Assembly: GCF_030524025.1 (NCBI RefSeq)
Contig: NZ_JAUNHI010000003.1
Span: forward strand, 128,998-192,997
DNA: 64,000 nucleotides
Source: Actinomyces sp.
Lineage (GTDB): Bacteria; Actinomycetota; Actinomycetes; Actinomycetales; Actinomycetaceae
Direction of reading: 5' to 3'
Within the stretch, counting starts at the first letter, position 1. Every line of letters starts with the position of its first letter. The position numbers and the translations under genes are program-made. Positions 48,541 through 59,185 of the stretch are shown here, one piece after another. The notes below the pieces were generated by a model. The model saw only the letters and a list, made by a program, of their open reading frames with translations, did no database searches and was not told the origin of the DNA.

Positions 48541-49515
48541 AGCGACCCCGTGGGTGCCCTCCTGCGCGCGCACGATGAGCCCGAGCGCCTCATCCACGAT
48601 CCGCTCGCGCTCCCCCTCCAACCACGTGCCATGGGCGTCGACTCCGACGTCGAGCCAGTGGATGCGCGGGTCGCGCCTGAACCACTTGAGCTGGCGGGAG
48701 GCCAGCTTGCGGGTGGCCGCCGCCGTGGCCTCGACCGCCTCCGGCACGCTCATCACCCCGTCGATGACGGCCAGGGCCTGGAGGTAGCCGATGGCACGTG
48801 AGGCCGTCGGCCCCTCGCGCAGGCCGCAGGCCAGGAGCGACTCGGCCTCGGCGACCAGGCCGGAGGCGAACATGGCGGCGGTGCGCGCCTCGATCCGGCG
48901 GTTGAGCGCCTGCCGGTCGATGCGCAGGGCCAGGTGGACGGTGGGGACGAGGTCGGCGTAGCGGGGCAGGGAGGCGGTGAAGGGGCGTCCGGTCAGGTGG
49001 ATGACCTCCAGGGCGCGCACGACCCGGCGCATGTCGGAGGGCTCGATCCGCGCGGCGGCGGCCGGGTCGAGCCTCTCGAGCTCCCGGACGAGCCGGGCCG
49101 TCCCCTCCCTGCCGGCTCGCCCCTCCAGCTCGGCGCGCACCTGCGGGTCGGTGCCGGGGAACTCCAGGGCGTCGGTGACGGCACGCACGTAGAGACCCGA
49201 GCCGCCGACGATGACACCGCGCGCCCCACGGCGCTCGATGCCCTCCAGGTCCCGGCGGGCGCACCGCTGGTAGGCCGCCACCGAGGCCTCCTCGACGACG
49301 TTAAGGACGTCGATCTGGTGGTGGGGGTGGCCCCGGCGATCAGCCACCGGCAGCTTGGCGGTGCCGATGTCCATGCCGCGGTAGAGCTGGGAGGCGTCGG
49401 CGTTGACGATCTCGCAGGGCAGACCCGCCTCCCCCAGGGCGTCGGCCAGGTCGAGGGCGAGGTCCGACTTGCCGGTGGCGGTGGCGCCCACGACCGCCAG
49501 ACGCAGGAGGCTCAC
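48538..49515 (-). CDS. miaA: tRNA dimethylallyltransferase
   Basis: MiaA transfers a dimethylallyl group to A37 of tRNAs reading UNN codons; MiaB then methylthiolates it. The 325-residue protein has P-loop GATATGKSDLALDLA, NADASQLYRGMDIGTAKL, and PSDMRRVVRALEV. The GTG start overlaps the stop of the YbjN-like gene by 4 nt (GTGA). Confidence 0.96.
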   Translation of the reverse strand: MSLLRLAVVGATATGKSDLALDLADALGEAGLPCEIVNADASQLYRGMDIGTAKLPVADRRGHPHHQIDVLNVVEEASVAAYQRCARRDLEGIERRGARGVIVGGSGLYVRAVTDALEFPGTDPQVRAELEGRAGREGTARLVRELERLDPAAAARIEPSDMRRVVRALEVIHLTGRPFTASLPRYADLVPTVHLALRIDRQALNRRIEARTAAMFASGLVAEAESLLACGLREGPTASRAIGYLQALAVIDGVMSVPEAVEATAAATRKLASRQLKWFRRDPRIHWLDVGVDAHGTWLEGERERIVDEALGLIVRAQEGTHGVA

Positions 49516-50162
49516 AGCTCGGGCAGGAGGGGACGGATCCGGCTGAGCGCCTGGGTGCAGGAGAACAGAGCCGTGTCGACGTGCAGACGCAGCTGGTCAC
49601 TGGTCACGCCCGCCGCGAGGTCGACGAGGTAGGTGGCCCGGACAAAGGGGCCGCCGGGGGCGTCGTTGATGGTCACCGTGGGAAAGAGCTTGTCGCGGTT
49701 CCAGTCGTTGATGGCGGCGGCCAGCTCGTCACGCGTGGCGGGGCCGGCCGGCTCCTCCCAGTCCCCCGCGATGAGGAGCCAGCCCTCGTGACCCTCAGGG
49801 ATCTCGAAGACGAAGGGGTAGGACCCCCACAACCCCACCAGGCTCGTGCGGCCGTCCTCGAGGTGGCGCTGCACCTCATAGCCCAAGGACCGGGTGATGA
49901 CGTCCTCGACCCGCTCCAGGGTCAGGGGCGAGGTCGCCTCGGGCTGCTGGTCGCCGGCTCGCCCGGCCGCCTGGGCTCCGGGGACACCCGGGCCGGCATG
50001 AGGGGTCTCCGAGGTATGTGCGGGGCGATGGGGCGCGACGCGTTGGGGGGCGGCACCACCGGGACGGGGTGTGGTTCTCTCGACCACGCGCTCGTCCCAG
50101 CGCTTGGCCACGAGCCGCGCGATGAAGTCGGTGAGCCTCTCGCCCCGGCGCCTGACGCTCAC
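49512..50162 (-). CDS. YbjN-domain protein 1
   Basis: The 216-residue protein has a basic N-terminus (VRRRGERLTDFIARLVAKRW), a Pro/Ala linker (about 30-75), and a YbjN-type sensory-chaperone-like domain (about 78-205; LTLERVEDVITRSLGYEV...VFEIPEG...LRLHVDTALFSCTQAL). GTG 50162 overlaps the next upstream gene by 4 nt. Paired YbjN genes between miaB and miaA recur in Actinomycetales; their role is unknown. Confidence 0.8.
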   Translation of the reverse strand: MSVRRRGERLTDFIARLVAKRWDERVVERTTPRPGGAAPQRVAPHRPAHTSETPHAGPGVPGAQAAGRAGDQQPEATSPLTLERVEDVITRSLGYEVQRHLEDGRTSLVGLWGSYPFVFEIPEGHEGWLLIAGDWEEPAGPATRDELAAAINDWNRDKLFPTVTINDAPGGPFVRATYLVDLAAGVTSDQLRLHVDTALFSCTQALSRIRPLLPEL

Positions 50163-50641
50163 GGCTCGAGCCCCCCTCGCAGCGGGTCGGGGAAGTGGAG
50201 CTCGGCCTCCCGGATGAGGGCGACGATGAGCCGGCAGCCGGTCATGATGAAGTCCTCGAGCTGGGCGTCGCTCATGCCTGCATCCAGGGGGTAGGCGACC
50301 TCGCCGTGGAGGCGCACGACACCGCCGTCGGCGATGGTCAGGTAGGCCTTGGGCCCGATCCTCGTGGCGTTCCACTCCTCGACCAGGCGCCGCAGGCCAC
50401 CCAGGTGCTCGGTGTCGGCGATGCGGAACCAGGTCCCCCGCAGCTGCAGGACCCCGGCCCCTGGGAACAGGACCCGAACGGTGACATACCGCCAGGGGAT
50501 GCCGACATGCCCCTCGTCGTTGATGAAGAAGCGCAGGTCCAGCCGCTGCACGCAGGCCACGACCCGCTCATTGTCCACCGGCGTGGGCACGGCGGGGGCG
50601 GGAGCGCCCGCGGGTGGATTCGCAGGACCGGACTGGGGCAT
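50159..50641 (-). CDS. YbjN-domain protein 2
   Basis: The 160-residue YbjN-like protein (VDNERVVACVQRLDLRFFINDEGHVGIPWR...ADTEHLGGLRRLVEEWNATRIGPKAYLTI...LHGEVAYPLDAGMSDAQLEDFI) heads the YbjN2-YbjN1-miaA coupled string (GTGA overlaps). TAGGGT lies 6 nt before ATG (50653-50648), so translation is probably leaderless. Confidence 0.8.
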   Translation of the reverse strand: MPQSGPANPPAGAPAPAVPTPVDNERVVACVQRLDLRFFINDEGHVGIPWRYVTVRVLFPGAGVLQLRGTWFRIADTEHLGGLRRLVEEWNATRIGPKAYLTIADGGVVRLHGEVAYPLDAGMSDAQLEDFIMTGCRLIVALIREAELHFPDPLRGGLEP

Positions 50642-50647
50642 GGGTCC

Positions 50648-50663
50648 ACCCTAGATGATCGAT
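50648..50663 (-). promoter_or_regulatory. Candidate promoter of the YbjN-miaA cluster
   Basis: TAGGGT (50653-50648) is the -10, embedded in the 14-mer ATCGATCATCTAGG that also occurs at the lacZ promoter. Confidence 0.45.
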
Positions 50664-50742
50664 TCCTCAGGGTGGGTGGGAGGCACAGCCTGGGCCCATG
50701 GGTCTGGGGCCGGTGAGGTGTGTCCGGCGCCCGGCCCATCGC

Positions 50743-50798
50743 CGAGATCGGGAGATATGACACCTCGAGATCGGGACATATGACAGCTCGAGATCGGT
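50743..50798. repeat. Tandem 23-nt repeat, copy B (2 units plus partial)
   Basis: Units at 50743-50765 and 50766-50788, then a 10-nt partial unit (50789-50798). It lies between the YbjN promoter and the 3' end of the decayed ABC ATPase gene. Confidence 0.8.
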
Positions 50799-50864
50799 GG
50801 CGAGGGCTGGAGGCAGCTCGGGCGAGGTCGGTACCGGCGCCGCCTCAGGGGGTTGCGGCCCCCG

Positions 50865-51796
<932 letters not shown>

Positions 51797-51797
51797 G

Positions 51798-52544
51798 TCA
51801 TTCCTCCCTGAGAACGAGTGCGGGGTCGATGCGAGATGCCCGGCGCACCGGTGGCACGGAGGCCACGACGGCCACCATCCAGAACAGCGTGTTGAGCATG
51901 GTGATGACGCGCTCGTCACCACTGGTCATCCTGGTCACCGGCTTGGCCTGGACATGGTCACCGGAACCGGACGCCTCGACGTCCCGGGCCGCTGCTTCAA
52001 CCGTGACGGCGGTCGTGTCCACCGAGTACTCCACGACGTCGAATCCGGCGGCGGAGGAGCCGGTCAGCTCCTCGAGCCCGGCGGTGGGCACATAGAGGAT
52101 GTCATCCTCCTGGCCTCCGGTGTCGACGACGCCGGACACGCGCCATCGCACGCGCAGGCCCTGTTCCTGCTCCCCGGCCTCCTGGTCCGGCGCCGTCGTG
52201 GCGGAGGACACGGCCTGGTCGAGGACGGCGACGTCCTCGGCGCTGATGCGCGCAGCCTGGTCTGAGGCGGCTCCCCGGGAGGCGGGCACGACGATGAGGT
52301 TGGCCCCGAACTGGCGCATCTGCGCACTCATCTGGGCGGGGACCGCCAGACAGACCGCGGCGAGGCAGAAGAGTGTCGCCGCCCCCACAGTCGAGGAGCC
52401 GAGGGCGGCCACCGCCCGCGAGCGCCTGCGCAGCATGGCGCCGCGCAGCATGGTGAGGAACATTCGGCGGTTGGTCATGGGGCGTCCGGCGTCACCGGCG
52501 TCCACGGGTGTGGTGCGTGTCCCGCGCCTGATCATCCTGGTCAT
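51798..52544 (-). pseudogene. FtsX/MacB-type permease, internal deletion
   Basis: The gene begins normally (TNRRMFLTMLRGAMLRRRSRAVAALGSSTVGAATLFCLAAVCLAVPAQM) with the first helix and a periplasmic domain to about residue 225. After LNTLFWMVAVV it jumps straight to the C-terminal signature ASVPPVRRASRIDPALVLREE. The two central helices and their loop, about 100 residues in family members, are gone. The visible length is 248 codons against about 380-400 in the family. It is coupled on both sides (ATGA with the upstream permease, 1 nt before the ATPase start). Confidence 0.75.
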
Positions 52545-53240
52545 CTCCTGTGCAGGGCAGTGGCCGGTTGGTTCCTCAGGATGGTGCGGGTCGAGGAGGC
52601 CGTGGAGGCCAGCAGGACGAGCGACACCAGCACGGTGACGAGCATGTAGACCATGGGTCGCATGGCGATCGAGGACTCGAAGACGACCTGCCCGATGAGC
52701 TGGGCCAGGCCCGAGCCGACCAGGAATCCCACCAGGGTGCCGACCGCGCCGATGACGGCGGTCTCGGCCAGGACCAGCCGGTTGATCGAGTCGGTGGAGG
52801 CGCCCACCGCCTTGAGCAGGGCGAGCTCGCCACTGCGCTCGACCAGGGAGGCGGTGGTCAGCGAGGCCACTGCCAGGGCTGCGGCGACCAGGCTCAGGGC
52901 GGTCATGAGGATCATGAGTGCCTGGGTCTTCTCCAGGACCTCGCCCTCGACGGCGGCGACCTGCCGGACCTGTTTGGCCACCGCCCCGGGGATGACCTCC
53001 GCGATCTGGTAGGCGATCGAGGAGGGATAGGCGGTGCAGTACCAGGTCTCCCACTCCGCGGAGGACAGGACCTTGGGGTTGCGGGCCGCCTTGCGCGACA
53101 GGTCGTTCTCGGGAGTCGTCAGGGCCTTGACCTCCACCTCCTGGACCAGGCCGTGGAGGCCGGTCATGTCCTGGATGACGGTCAGGGGCGCGTAGAGGGT
53201 GCCGTCGTCCTGGTCGTCGGTGTCCTCCCGCCCGGGGCGC
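52541..53240 (-). pseudogene. FtsX/MacB-type permease, 5' end lost
   Basis: The C-terminal 230 or so residues of a second permease remain: part of the periplasmic domain (DGTLYAPLTVIQDMTGLHG) and three helices ending TRTILRNQPATALHRR, with the FtsX motif LVERSGELALLKAVGAS. The frame stays open to about 53240, where similarity stops and sequence of the oppositely oriented apbE begins. The N-terminal helix and start are missing. Confidence 0.75.
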
Positions 53241-53241
53241 G

Positions 53242-53890
53242 GTGCCGCGAGGCGGGCGGGGCTCGGTCGTGCTGGACCTGCCCCCGGGCTCGCGGCACCT
53301 GCTGGACCTCTACGACCGTCTCCACCGGGCCACCGGCGGGGCGGTGGACCCCTTGGTGGGCGCCGACCTGCTCGAGCTCGGCTACAACCCGCGACACACC
53401 TTCACCGTCCGCGACGGCGCCGCCCGGCGCCTGGGCGCCGCCCACGGCCGGGCCACGTGGGCGCAGGCCGCCCGCCACGCCGGCGACCAGCTGGTGCTCA
53501 GTACGCCCCTCCTGGTGGACGTGGGCGCCGCAGGCAAGGGCTTCCTGGCCGATCAGCTCGCCGGCTGGCTCGGTGCTGCCGGATTCGACGAGATCGTCGT
53601 CGACGCCGGCGGCGACATCCTCGTACACAGCTATGAGCCCGTGCGCATCGGCCTGGAGGATCCCGCCCGCCCGAGGGCCGGGCAGGTCCTCGGAGTGGTC
53701 GATCTCCGACACGGCGCCCTGTGCGCCTCGGGCGCGACCCGCCGCACGTGGGGGCCGGAGCTCCACCACATCCTCAACGCCCTGACCGGTCGTCCGGTCA
53801 CCGGATCGGCGGCCGTGGCCGCCTCCTGGGTGGTGGCCCAGCACTGCGCGGTGGCCGACGGCCTGGCCACCGCCTTATTCGTCGCTCAGA
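53242..53890 (+). pseudogene. ApbE (FAD:protein FMN transferase) fragment
   Basis: ApbE covalently attaches FMN to Thr/Ser of exported flavoproteins. The fragment retains RATGGAVDPLVG, LVDVGAAGKGFLADQLAGWL, EIVVDAGGDILVHS, and HHILNALTGRP, then stops matching at DGLATALFV, right where the convergent miaB ends. About 60-100 N-terminal residues, the signal peptide and the last 30 or so residues are lost. The frame stays open through the miaB antisense strand without family similarity. A GTG at 53242 is in frame but is not the native start. Confidence 0.75.
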
Positions 53891-55586
53891 CCGGGGTCGC
53901 CACCGGCGTACCGCTGCCGCCGGGCGCGCCCACGCGCAGCCGCGGCATGCCGATGGACACCGGGGCGGTGTCGGCCTCGGGGGCCGCACAGGCCTCGACC
54001 CGGCGCCGCTCCCAGGCGTCCCCGGCCCGGGTGCGGCGCACCTCGAACAGGGCCGGGCCGTGGTCGTGCCACACGCGCTCCCCGGGGGCCAGTGCCTCGT
54101 TGGCGGCCGCGCGCTCAGCACTCAGCGGCTCACCGCACCGGGCGGAGTCGGCGATGAGGTGGTGGGGCGCCCCGTGGGTGACGCGCACCGTCACCAGGTC
54201 GCCGGGACGCGGCGCTCCCCCGGCGTGGTCCTCGGCGTCCATGCCCGCCGGCAGGGCAAGGTGGACGAGCCGGTTGTCCGCCGCCCTGCCCGAGACCCGT
54301 GCGGTCACCGCGTCGCGCCGGCCCTCGCCCTCGGCGATCAGCACCTCGACCACCCGCCCCTCCTGGGCCGCGTTCTCCTCATGGGTGATGCGCCGCACCA
54401 GCGCATCGAGCCGGGCGTAGCGCTCCTTGACCACCTCGGCGGGCACCTGCTCGGCCAGGTCGGCCGCCGGTGTCCCCGGCCGCGGGGAGTACTCGAAGGT
54501 GAAGGCCGAGGCGAAGCGCGCCTTCTCGACCACCTCGAGCGTGGCCGTGAAGTCCTCCTCGGTCTCCCCGGGGAAGCCGACGATGATGTCGGTCGTGATG
54601 GCCGCGTGCGGCATGCGCTCGCGGACCCGCTCGAGAATGCCCAGGAAGCGCTCGGCGCGGTAGGACCGGCGCATGGCCCGCAGGACCCGGTCCGAGCCGG
54701 ACTGCAGCGGCATGTGCAGCGACTCCATGACGGTCGGGGTCTCGGCCATGGCCTCGATGACGTCGTCGGTGAAGGCGGCGGGGTGAGGGCTGGTGAAGCG
54801 CACCCGCTCGATGCCCTCGACCGCCCCGGCCGCCCGCAGCAGCTTGGCGAAGGCCCCCCGGTCACCGAAGCCCACGCCGTAGGAGTTGACGTTCTGGCCC
54901 AGGAGGGTCACCTCGATGGCGCCCTGGGCGGCCACGGCCTCGATCTCAGCCAGGACCTCCCCGGGGCGGCGGTCGCGCTGCTTGCCCCTCAGGGAGGGCA
55001 CGATGCAGAAGGTGCACGTGTTGTTGCAGCCCACGGCGATGGACACCCATGCCGCGTAGGCCGACTCCCGGCGGCTGGGCAGGGTGGAGGGGAAGACCTG
55101 GAGGGACTCCTCGATCTCGACGGCCGCCGCCTCGTTGTGGCGGGCCCGCTCGAGCAGGGCCGGCAGGACGTCGAGGTTGTGGGTGCCGAAGACGACGTCG
55201 ACCCACGGGGCCCGCTCGACGATCCCCTGCCCCATCTGCTGGGCCAGGCAGCCCGCGACGGCGATCTGCATGCCGGGGCGCTCGCGCTTGACCGCGGCGA
55301 GCTGGCCGAGGTTGCCGAACAGACGGGTGGCGGCGTTCTCCCGCACCGAGCAGGTGTTGACGATGACGACGTCGGCGCCGCCGTCGCCGGCCCGGGTGGC
55401 CCGGGCCGCGGCCTCGGGCACGTCCTGGGCGCGCCGGTAGCCGGCGGACTCGAGCAGGCCGGCCATGCGCTCGGAGTCGTGGACGTTCATCTGGCAGCCC
55501 AGGGTGCGCACGTGATAGGTGCGGGGTGCCCCGCCCCGGAGCGCGGAGGGGGCGGGGACAACGGCGGTCGGCGTCGGGGCGGTCAT
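53886..55586 (-). CDS. miaB: tRNA-2-methylthio-N6-dimethylallyladenosine synthase
   Basis: MiaB is a radical-SAM methylthiotransferase acting on i6A37 made by MiaA. The 566-residue protein has an N-terminal UPF0004 cluster domain with three cysteines ([23 protein letters not shown]), radical SAM motif CNNTCTFC, and a TRAM domain (about 390-470). The last 80 residues exceed most homologues, and the final codons overlie the apbE remnant. TAGACT lies 8 nt before ATG 55586. The ABC/ApbE remnants separate it from the YbjN-miaA genes. Confidence 0.95.
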   Translation of the reverse strand: MTAPTPTAVVPAPSALRGGAPRTYHVRTLGCQMNVHDSERMAGLLESAGYRRAQDVPEAAARATRAGDGGADVVIVNTCSVRENAATRLFGNLGQLAAVKRERPGMQIAVAGCLAQQMGQGIVERAPWVDVVFGTHNLDVLPALLERARHNEAAAVEIEESLQVFPSTLPSRRESAYAAWVSIAVGCNNTCTFCIVPSLRGKQRDRRPGEVLAEIEAVAAQGAIEVTLLGQNVNSYGVGFGDRGAFAKLLRAAGAVEGIERVRFTSPHPAAFTDDVIEAMAETPTVMESLHMPLQSGSDRVLRAMRRSYRAERFLGILERVRERMPHAAITTDIIVGFPGETEEDFTATLEVVEKARFASAFTFEYSPRPGTPAADLAEQVPAEVVKERYARLDALVRRITHEENAAQEGRVVEVLIAEGEGRRDAVTARVSGRAADNRLVHLALPAGMDAEDHAGGAPRPGDLVTVRVTHGAPHHLIADSARCGEPLSAERAAANEALAPGERVWHDHGPALFEVRRTRAGDAWERRRVEACAAPEADTAPVSIGMPRLRVGAPGGSGTPVATPV

Positions 55587-55594
55587 CGCCGGGC

Positions 55595-55600
55595 AGTCTA
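55595..55600 (-). promoter_or_regulatory. Candidate miaB -10 (TAGACT)
   Basis: The hexamer ends 8 nt before the ATG, and no ribosome site is present. Confidence 0.4.
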
Positions 55601-55612
55601 AGGGATCGCCCG

Positions 55613-55657
55613 GCCGGCACATGCCGGCACAGGCCGGCACAGGCCGGTGCCGGCCTG
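55613..55657. repeat. 10-bp tandem repeat and hairpin upstream of miaB
   Basis: GCCGGCACAK-type 10-mers repeat three times (55613-55642). The last copy pairs with an inverted copy to form an 11-bp stem (CAGGCCGGCAC with GTGCCGGCCTG, 55630-55657, 6-nt loop). Confidence 0.65.
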
Positions 55658-55717
55658 TACTGCCGCAGTCGGGCCGGGAGGTTCGGCGGCGGGCACGGGA
55701 CCGGACCGGGCTGTGAC

Positions 55718-55744
55718 GTGATCGACACATATCTGATCGATCAC
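55718..55744. promoter_or_regulatory. Inverted repeat upstream of gluA
   Basis: GTGATCGA-N11-TCGATCAC is a perfect 8-bp dyad about 30 bp before the gluA ATG. Its position suits an operator for the glutamate transporter operon. The binding protein is unknown; it does not match the AmtR box as I know it. Confidence 0.5.
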
Positions 55745-55773
55745 GGAAACGCGGTGGTGCTGTCATCACGGTT

Positions 55774-56547
55774 ATGACGCCTCCACCCCTTGGCCCTGAG
55801 ACGAGCTCCCCGGCGGTGCTCGTCGAGCTGGTCGGAGTCAACAAGCACTTCGGCGACCTCCACGTCCTCAAGGACGTCAACCTCTCGGTCAGCCGCGGTG
55901 AGGTCGTTGTCGTCCTGGGTCCCTCGGGCTCGGGCAAGTCCACCTTGTGCCGGGCCATCAACCGCCTGGAGTCCATTGGCAGCGGGCGGATCGTCATCGA
56001 CGGCCGGGAGCTGCCCGAGGAGGGCAAGGAGCTGGCCCGCCTGCGCGCCGACGTCGGCATGGTCTTCCAGTCCTTCAACCTCTTCGCCAACAAGACGATC
56101 CTGGAGAACGTCACCCTGGGGCCGATCAAGGTCCGGGGCATGGCCAAGGAGGAGGCCCAGACCCTGGCGCGCGGGCTGCTGTCGCGGGTCGGCGTGGCCG
56201 ACCAGGCCGCGAAGTACCCCGCCCAGCTCTCCGGCGGCCAGCAGCAGCGCGTGGCCATCGCGCGCGCCCTGGCGATGCGCCCCAAGGTCATGCTCTTCGA
56301 TGAGCCGACCAGCGCCCTGGACCCCGAGATGGTCAACGAGGTCCTCGACGTCATGACCGAGCTGGCCGCCGAGGGGATGACGATGATCATCGTCACCCAT
56401 GAGATGGGCTTCGCCCGCAAGGCCGCCGACCGCGTCGTCTTCATGGCCGACGGAGCCGTCGTCGAGCAGGCGCCTCCCGAGGAGTTCTTCTCCCACCCGC
56501 GCACCGAGCGCGCCAAGGACTTCCTGTCCAAGCTCATCACCCACTGA
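55774..56547 (+). CDS. gluA: Glutamate ABC transporter, ATP-binding protein
   Basis: The 257-residue polar-amino-acid ATPase has Walker [12 protein letters not shown]-loop [17 protein letters not shown], signature [15 protein letters not shown], Walker [15 protein letters not shown] and H-loop [15 protein letters not shown]. No ribosome site precedes ATG 55774; a later GTG (about 55816) is possible but equally weak. It heads gluABCD in the Corynebacterium order. Confidence 0.93.
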   Translation: MTPPPLGPETSSPAVLVELVGVNKHFGDLHVLKDVNLSVSRGEVVVVLGPSGSGKSTLCRAINRLESIGSGRIVIDGRELPEEGKELARLRADVGMVFQSFNLFANKTILENVTLGPIKVRGMAKEEAQTLARGLLSRVGVADQAAKYPAQLSGGQQQRVAIARALAMRPKVMLFDEPTSALDPEMVNEVLDVMTELAAEGMTMIIVTHEMGFARKAADRVVFMADGAVVEQAPPEEFFSHPRTERAKDFLSKLITH

Positions 56548-56609
56548 ACCCACTGACCGGTGGGTGAGCGCCCACTGATCACCCGTCGTCCACAGGCAGG
56601 AGGCCGGTC

Positions 56610-57488
56610 ATGCACGTGCTCCCACCCCGCCGCGCAGCGGGACCACGGCGCCGCCCAGGGTCGGCGCGCCGCCGCCTGCTGGCCTGCGCCGTGGCGGCGT
56701 GCCTGGCGCTGTGCGGGGCCCTGACGGCCTGCGGGTCGGGCCCGGAGGCCTCCGAGCACACCATCCGCATCGGCATCAAGTTCGACCAGCCCGGGCTGGG
56801 CCTCAAGGACGGCTCCCACTACACCGGTTTCGACGCTGACATGGGTCGGGCCCTGGCCGCCGAGCTGGGCTACACCGAGGACGAGATCATCTGGGTCCAG
56901 ACGGTCTCGGCCCAGCGCGAGACGATGCTGGCCAACGGTCAGGTCGACATGATCCTGGCGACCTACTCGATCACCGAGGCGCGCCGGGAGAAGATCACCT
57001 TCGCCGGCCCCTACTTCGTGGCCGGCCAGGACCTGCTCGTGGCCGAGGGCTCCGAGATCACCGGTCCCGACGACCTCGACGGGCGCATCCTGTGCTCGGT
57101 CGAGGGCTCGACCTCGGCCCAGACGATTCGCGAGGAGTACTCCAGCTCCGTCCAGCTCTTCCCCGTGCGCACCTACGCCCAGTGCGTCGAGTTCCTCGCC
57201 GCGGGCACCGTCGACGCGGTGACCACCGACGACATCATCCTGGCCGGCTTCGCCGCCCAGCCCCTGTACGCCGGGTCGATGCACCTGGTGGGGCAGACCT
57301 TCACCGAGGAGCAGTACGGCGTCGGCCTGCCCCAGGGTTCCCCGCGGTGCGAGGCGATCAGCGCAGCCATCACCGGGCTCATCGAGGATGGCACGTGGGA
57401 GCGTCTCCTGGAGGAGAACGTCGGCAGCTCCTTCACGCCCAACCCCGAGCTCAACCCGCCCACCGTCGACCCGGGCCTGTGCGACTGA
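56610..57488 (+). CDS. gluB: Glutamate-binding lipoprotein
   Basis: The 292-residue extracytoplasmic solute-binding protein (SBP_bac_3) has an arginine-rich n-region, a hydrophobic signal and lipobox Cys41 (CGALTAC). The binding domain (about 50-290) contains [32 protein letters not shown], the pattern of GluB-type glutamate receptors. An AGGAGG site precedes the ATG. Confidence 0.93.
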   Translation: MHVLPPRRAAGPRRRPGSARRRLLACAVAACLALCGALTACGSGPEASEHTIRIGIKFDQPGLGLKDGSHYTGFDADMGRALAAELGYTEDEIIWVQTVSAQRETMLANGQVDMILATYSITEARREKITFAGPYFVAGQDLLVAEGSEITGPDDLDGRILCSVEGSTSAQTIREEYSSSVQLFPVRTYAQCVEFLAAGTVDAVTTDDIILAGFAAQPLYAGSMHLVGQTFTEEQYGVGLPQGSPRCEAISAAITGLIEDGTWERLLEENVGSSFTPNPELNPPTVDPGLCD

Positions 57489-57560
57489 CAGCCCGGACCC
57501 CCGCCCCGCAGCCGACCGCCCCCGCCGCGCAGCAGCGCGCCGAACCCGACAGGAGGACCC

Positions 57561-58241
57561 ATGGGTGATCTTCTGGCCCAGTACGACGTCCTAGGCGCCT
57601 TCATGGTCAACATCGAGCTGACCGTCCTGGCGGCGATCGGCTCGGCCCTCATCGGCACCGTCCTCATGATCATGAGGGTCTGCCCCATGGCCTCCCTGCG
57701 CGGTGCGGCCGCCGCCTTCGTCAACGTCGTCATGAACATCCCCCTGACCCTCATCATCCTGGCCTGCTCCCTGGGCCTGTACGGCCAGCTCGGGATCGTG
57801 CTGTCGGGGCGCGGCGGCGACCAGTGGCTGGCACGGAACTCCTTCTGGCTGACGGTGCTGGGGCTGTCGGTCTACACCGCCACCTTCGTGTGCGAGGCCC
57901 TGCGCTCGGGGCTCAACACCGTGCCTCCCGGCCAGGCCGAGGCCGCCCGGGCCATCGGCCTGGGCTTCATCCCCACGATGCGTCTGGTCGTCCTGCCCCA
58001 GACCCTGCGCGGCGCGGTGGCCCCCCTGGGCAACACCCTCATCGCCCTGGCCAAGAACACGACCGTGGCCTCGGCGGCCGGCGTGGCCCAGGCCGCCTCC
58101 GTCATGTCCGACATGTTCGAGTTCTCCCCGCAGCACGTCGTGTCGGTCTTCCTGCTGTTCGCCGTGGGCTGGACCCTCATCGTCCTGCCGATCGGCCTGA
58201 TCACGACGTCCCTGTCCCGAAAGCTGGCGGTGGCACGATGA
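57561..58241 (+). CDS. gluC: Glutamate ABC transporter permease
   Basis: The 226-residue His/Glu/Gln/Arg/opine-type permease has about five helices and the EAA loop [35 protein letters not shown]. An AGGAGGACCC site precedes ATG. Its stop overlaps the gluD ATG by 4 nt. Confidence 0.92.
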   Translation: MGDLLAQYDVLGAFMVNIELTVLAAIGSALIGTVLMIMRVCPMASLRGAAAAFVNVVMNIPLTLIILACSLGLYGQLGIVLSGRGGDQWLARNSFWLTVLGLSVYTATFVCEALRSGLNTVPPGQAEAARAIGLGFIPTMRLVVLPQTLRGAVAPLGNTLIALAKNTTVASAAGVAQAASVMSDMFEFSPQHVVSVFLLFAVGWTLIVLPIGLITTSLSRKLAVAR

Positions 58242-59104
58242 ACGACCACTCTGTCCTGTACGACCTGCCCGGCCCTCGGGCCCTGCGCCGTGAGCGCCTG
58301 GGCAATGTCATCGGTGTGCTCGTCATCGTGGCGCTGGCCGCCTGGGTCGTCATCGGCCTGGCCGCCAAGGGCCAGTTCGACGCCGTGCGCTGGGAGCCGT
58401 TCGTCACCGCGTCGGCCTGGGTGGACTACCTGCTGCCCGGCCTGTGGGCCACGGTGCGGGCCTCCGCGCTGGCGGTGGTGGCGGCCTTCGTCTTCGGGAT
58501 CGTCTTCGGCCTGGGCCGCCTGAGCGACCTGCGCGTCGTGCGCTGGGTCTCGACGCTCGTCGTCGAGTTCTTCCGCGCCGTACCGGTGCTCGTGCTCATG
58601 CTGTTCTTCTACTTCCTGGGGTCCCAGTCCACCATCGTCGCCCCGACCTCGGCGGCCTTCTGGGGGGTCGTGACCGCCCTGACGCTCTACAACGGCTCGG
58701 TCGTGGCCGAGCTGGTGCGCTCGGGCATCCACTCCCTGCCCTCCGGCCAGCGCGAGGCAGCCCTGGCCATCGGCCTGACGCGCTCGCGCTCCCGGCTGCT
58801 CATCGAGCTGCCCCAGGCGCTGGCCGCCATGACTCCGGCGCTGGTCAGCCAGTTGATCGTGGCCCTCAAGGACACGGCGCTGGGCTACATCATCACCTAC
58901 TCCGAGCTCCTGGCCGCCGGCAGCCTGCTGGGCAGCGCCAAGGCCAACCTCATCCCCTCGCTCATCGTCGTCGCCGCGCTGTTCGTCGTCATCAACATGG
59001 GCCTGTCGTGGCTGGCCGGCCGGGCCGCCCGCCGCCTGACCTCCCGCACCAGCGAGGAGATGACCACCGTCACCGGTATCGCCGTGGCCTCCGACGCCCC
59101 CTGA
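58238..59104 (+). CDS. gluD: Glutamate ABC transporter permease
   Basis: The 288-residue second permease has an N-terminal cytoplasmic tail, then helices from about residue 22, and EAA loop LVRSGIHSLPSGQREAALAIGLTRSRSRLLIELPQAL. The start is fixed by the ATGA overlap with gluC. gcvP follows after 81 nt. Confidence 0.92.
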   Translation: MNDHSVLYDLPGPRALRRERLGNVIGVLVIVALAAWVVIGLAAKGQFDAVRWEPFVTASAWVDYLLPGLWATVRASALAVVAAFVFGIVFGLGRLSDLRVVRWVSTLVVEFFRAVPVLVLMLFFYFLGSQSTIVAPTSAAFWGVVTALTLYNGSVVAELVRSGIHSLPSGQREAALAIGLTRSRSRLLIELPQALAAMTPALVSQLIVALKDTALGYIITYSELLAAGSLLGSAKANLIPSLIVVAALFVVINMGLSWLAGRAARRLTSRTSEEMTTVTGIAVASDAP

Positions 59105-59146
59105 GCACGCGGCCGCGGCCGTCGCGCTGCACAGGTGGCCTGCCCC

Positions 59147-59152
59147 TATGAT
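59147..59152 (+). promoter_or_regulatory. Candidate gcvP -10 (TATGAT)
   Basis: TATGAT is a strong -10 and would start transcription near 59159, leaving a leader of about 27 nt with a GGAGG site. That is too short for a glycine riboswitch. Confidence 0.5.
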
Positions 59153-59185
59153 GTGGGCCTGACTCGTGTCCGACCGGAGGATCTC

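Noticed and set aside
50743..50798. Possible CRISPR repeats
   Set aside because: Units are directly adjacent with no spacers, and no cas genes are present.
53891..54420. Continuation of the apbE frame antisense to miaB
   Set aside because: Beyond 53890 the translation loses ApbE similarity and only mirrors the miaB coding strand.
59105..59185. Possible glycine riboswitch before gcvP
   Set aside because: The 81-nt gap is too short for a tandem or single glycine aptamer, and the -10 TATGAT leaves only a leader of about 27 nt.
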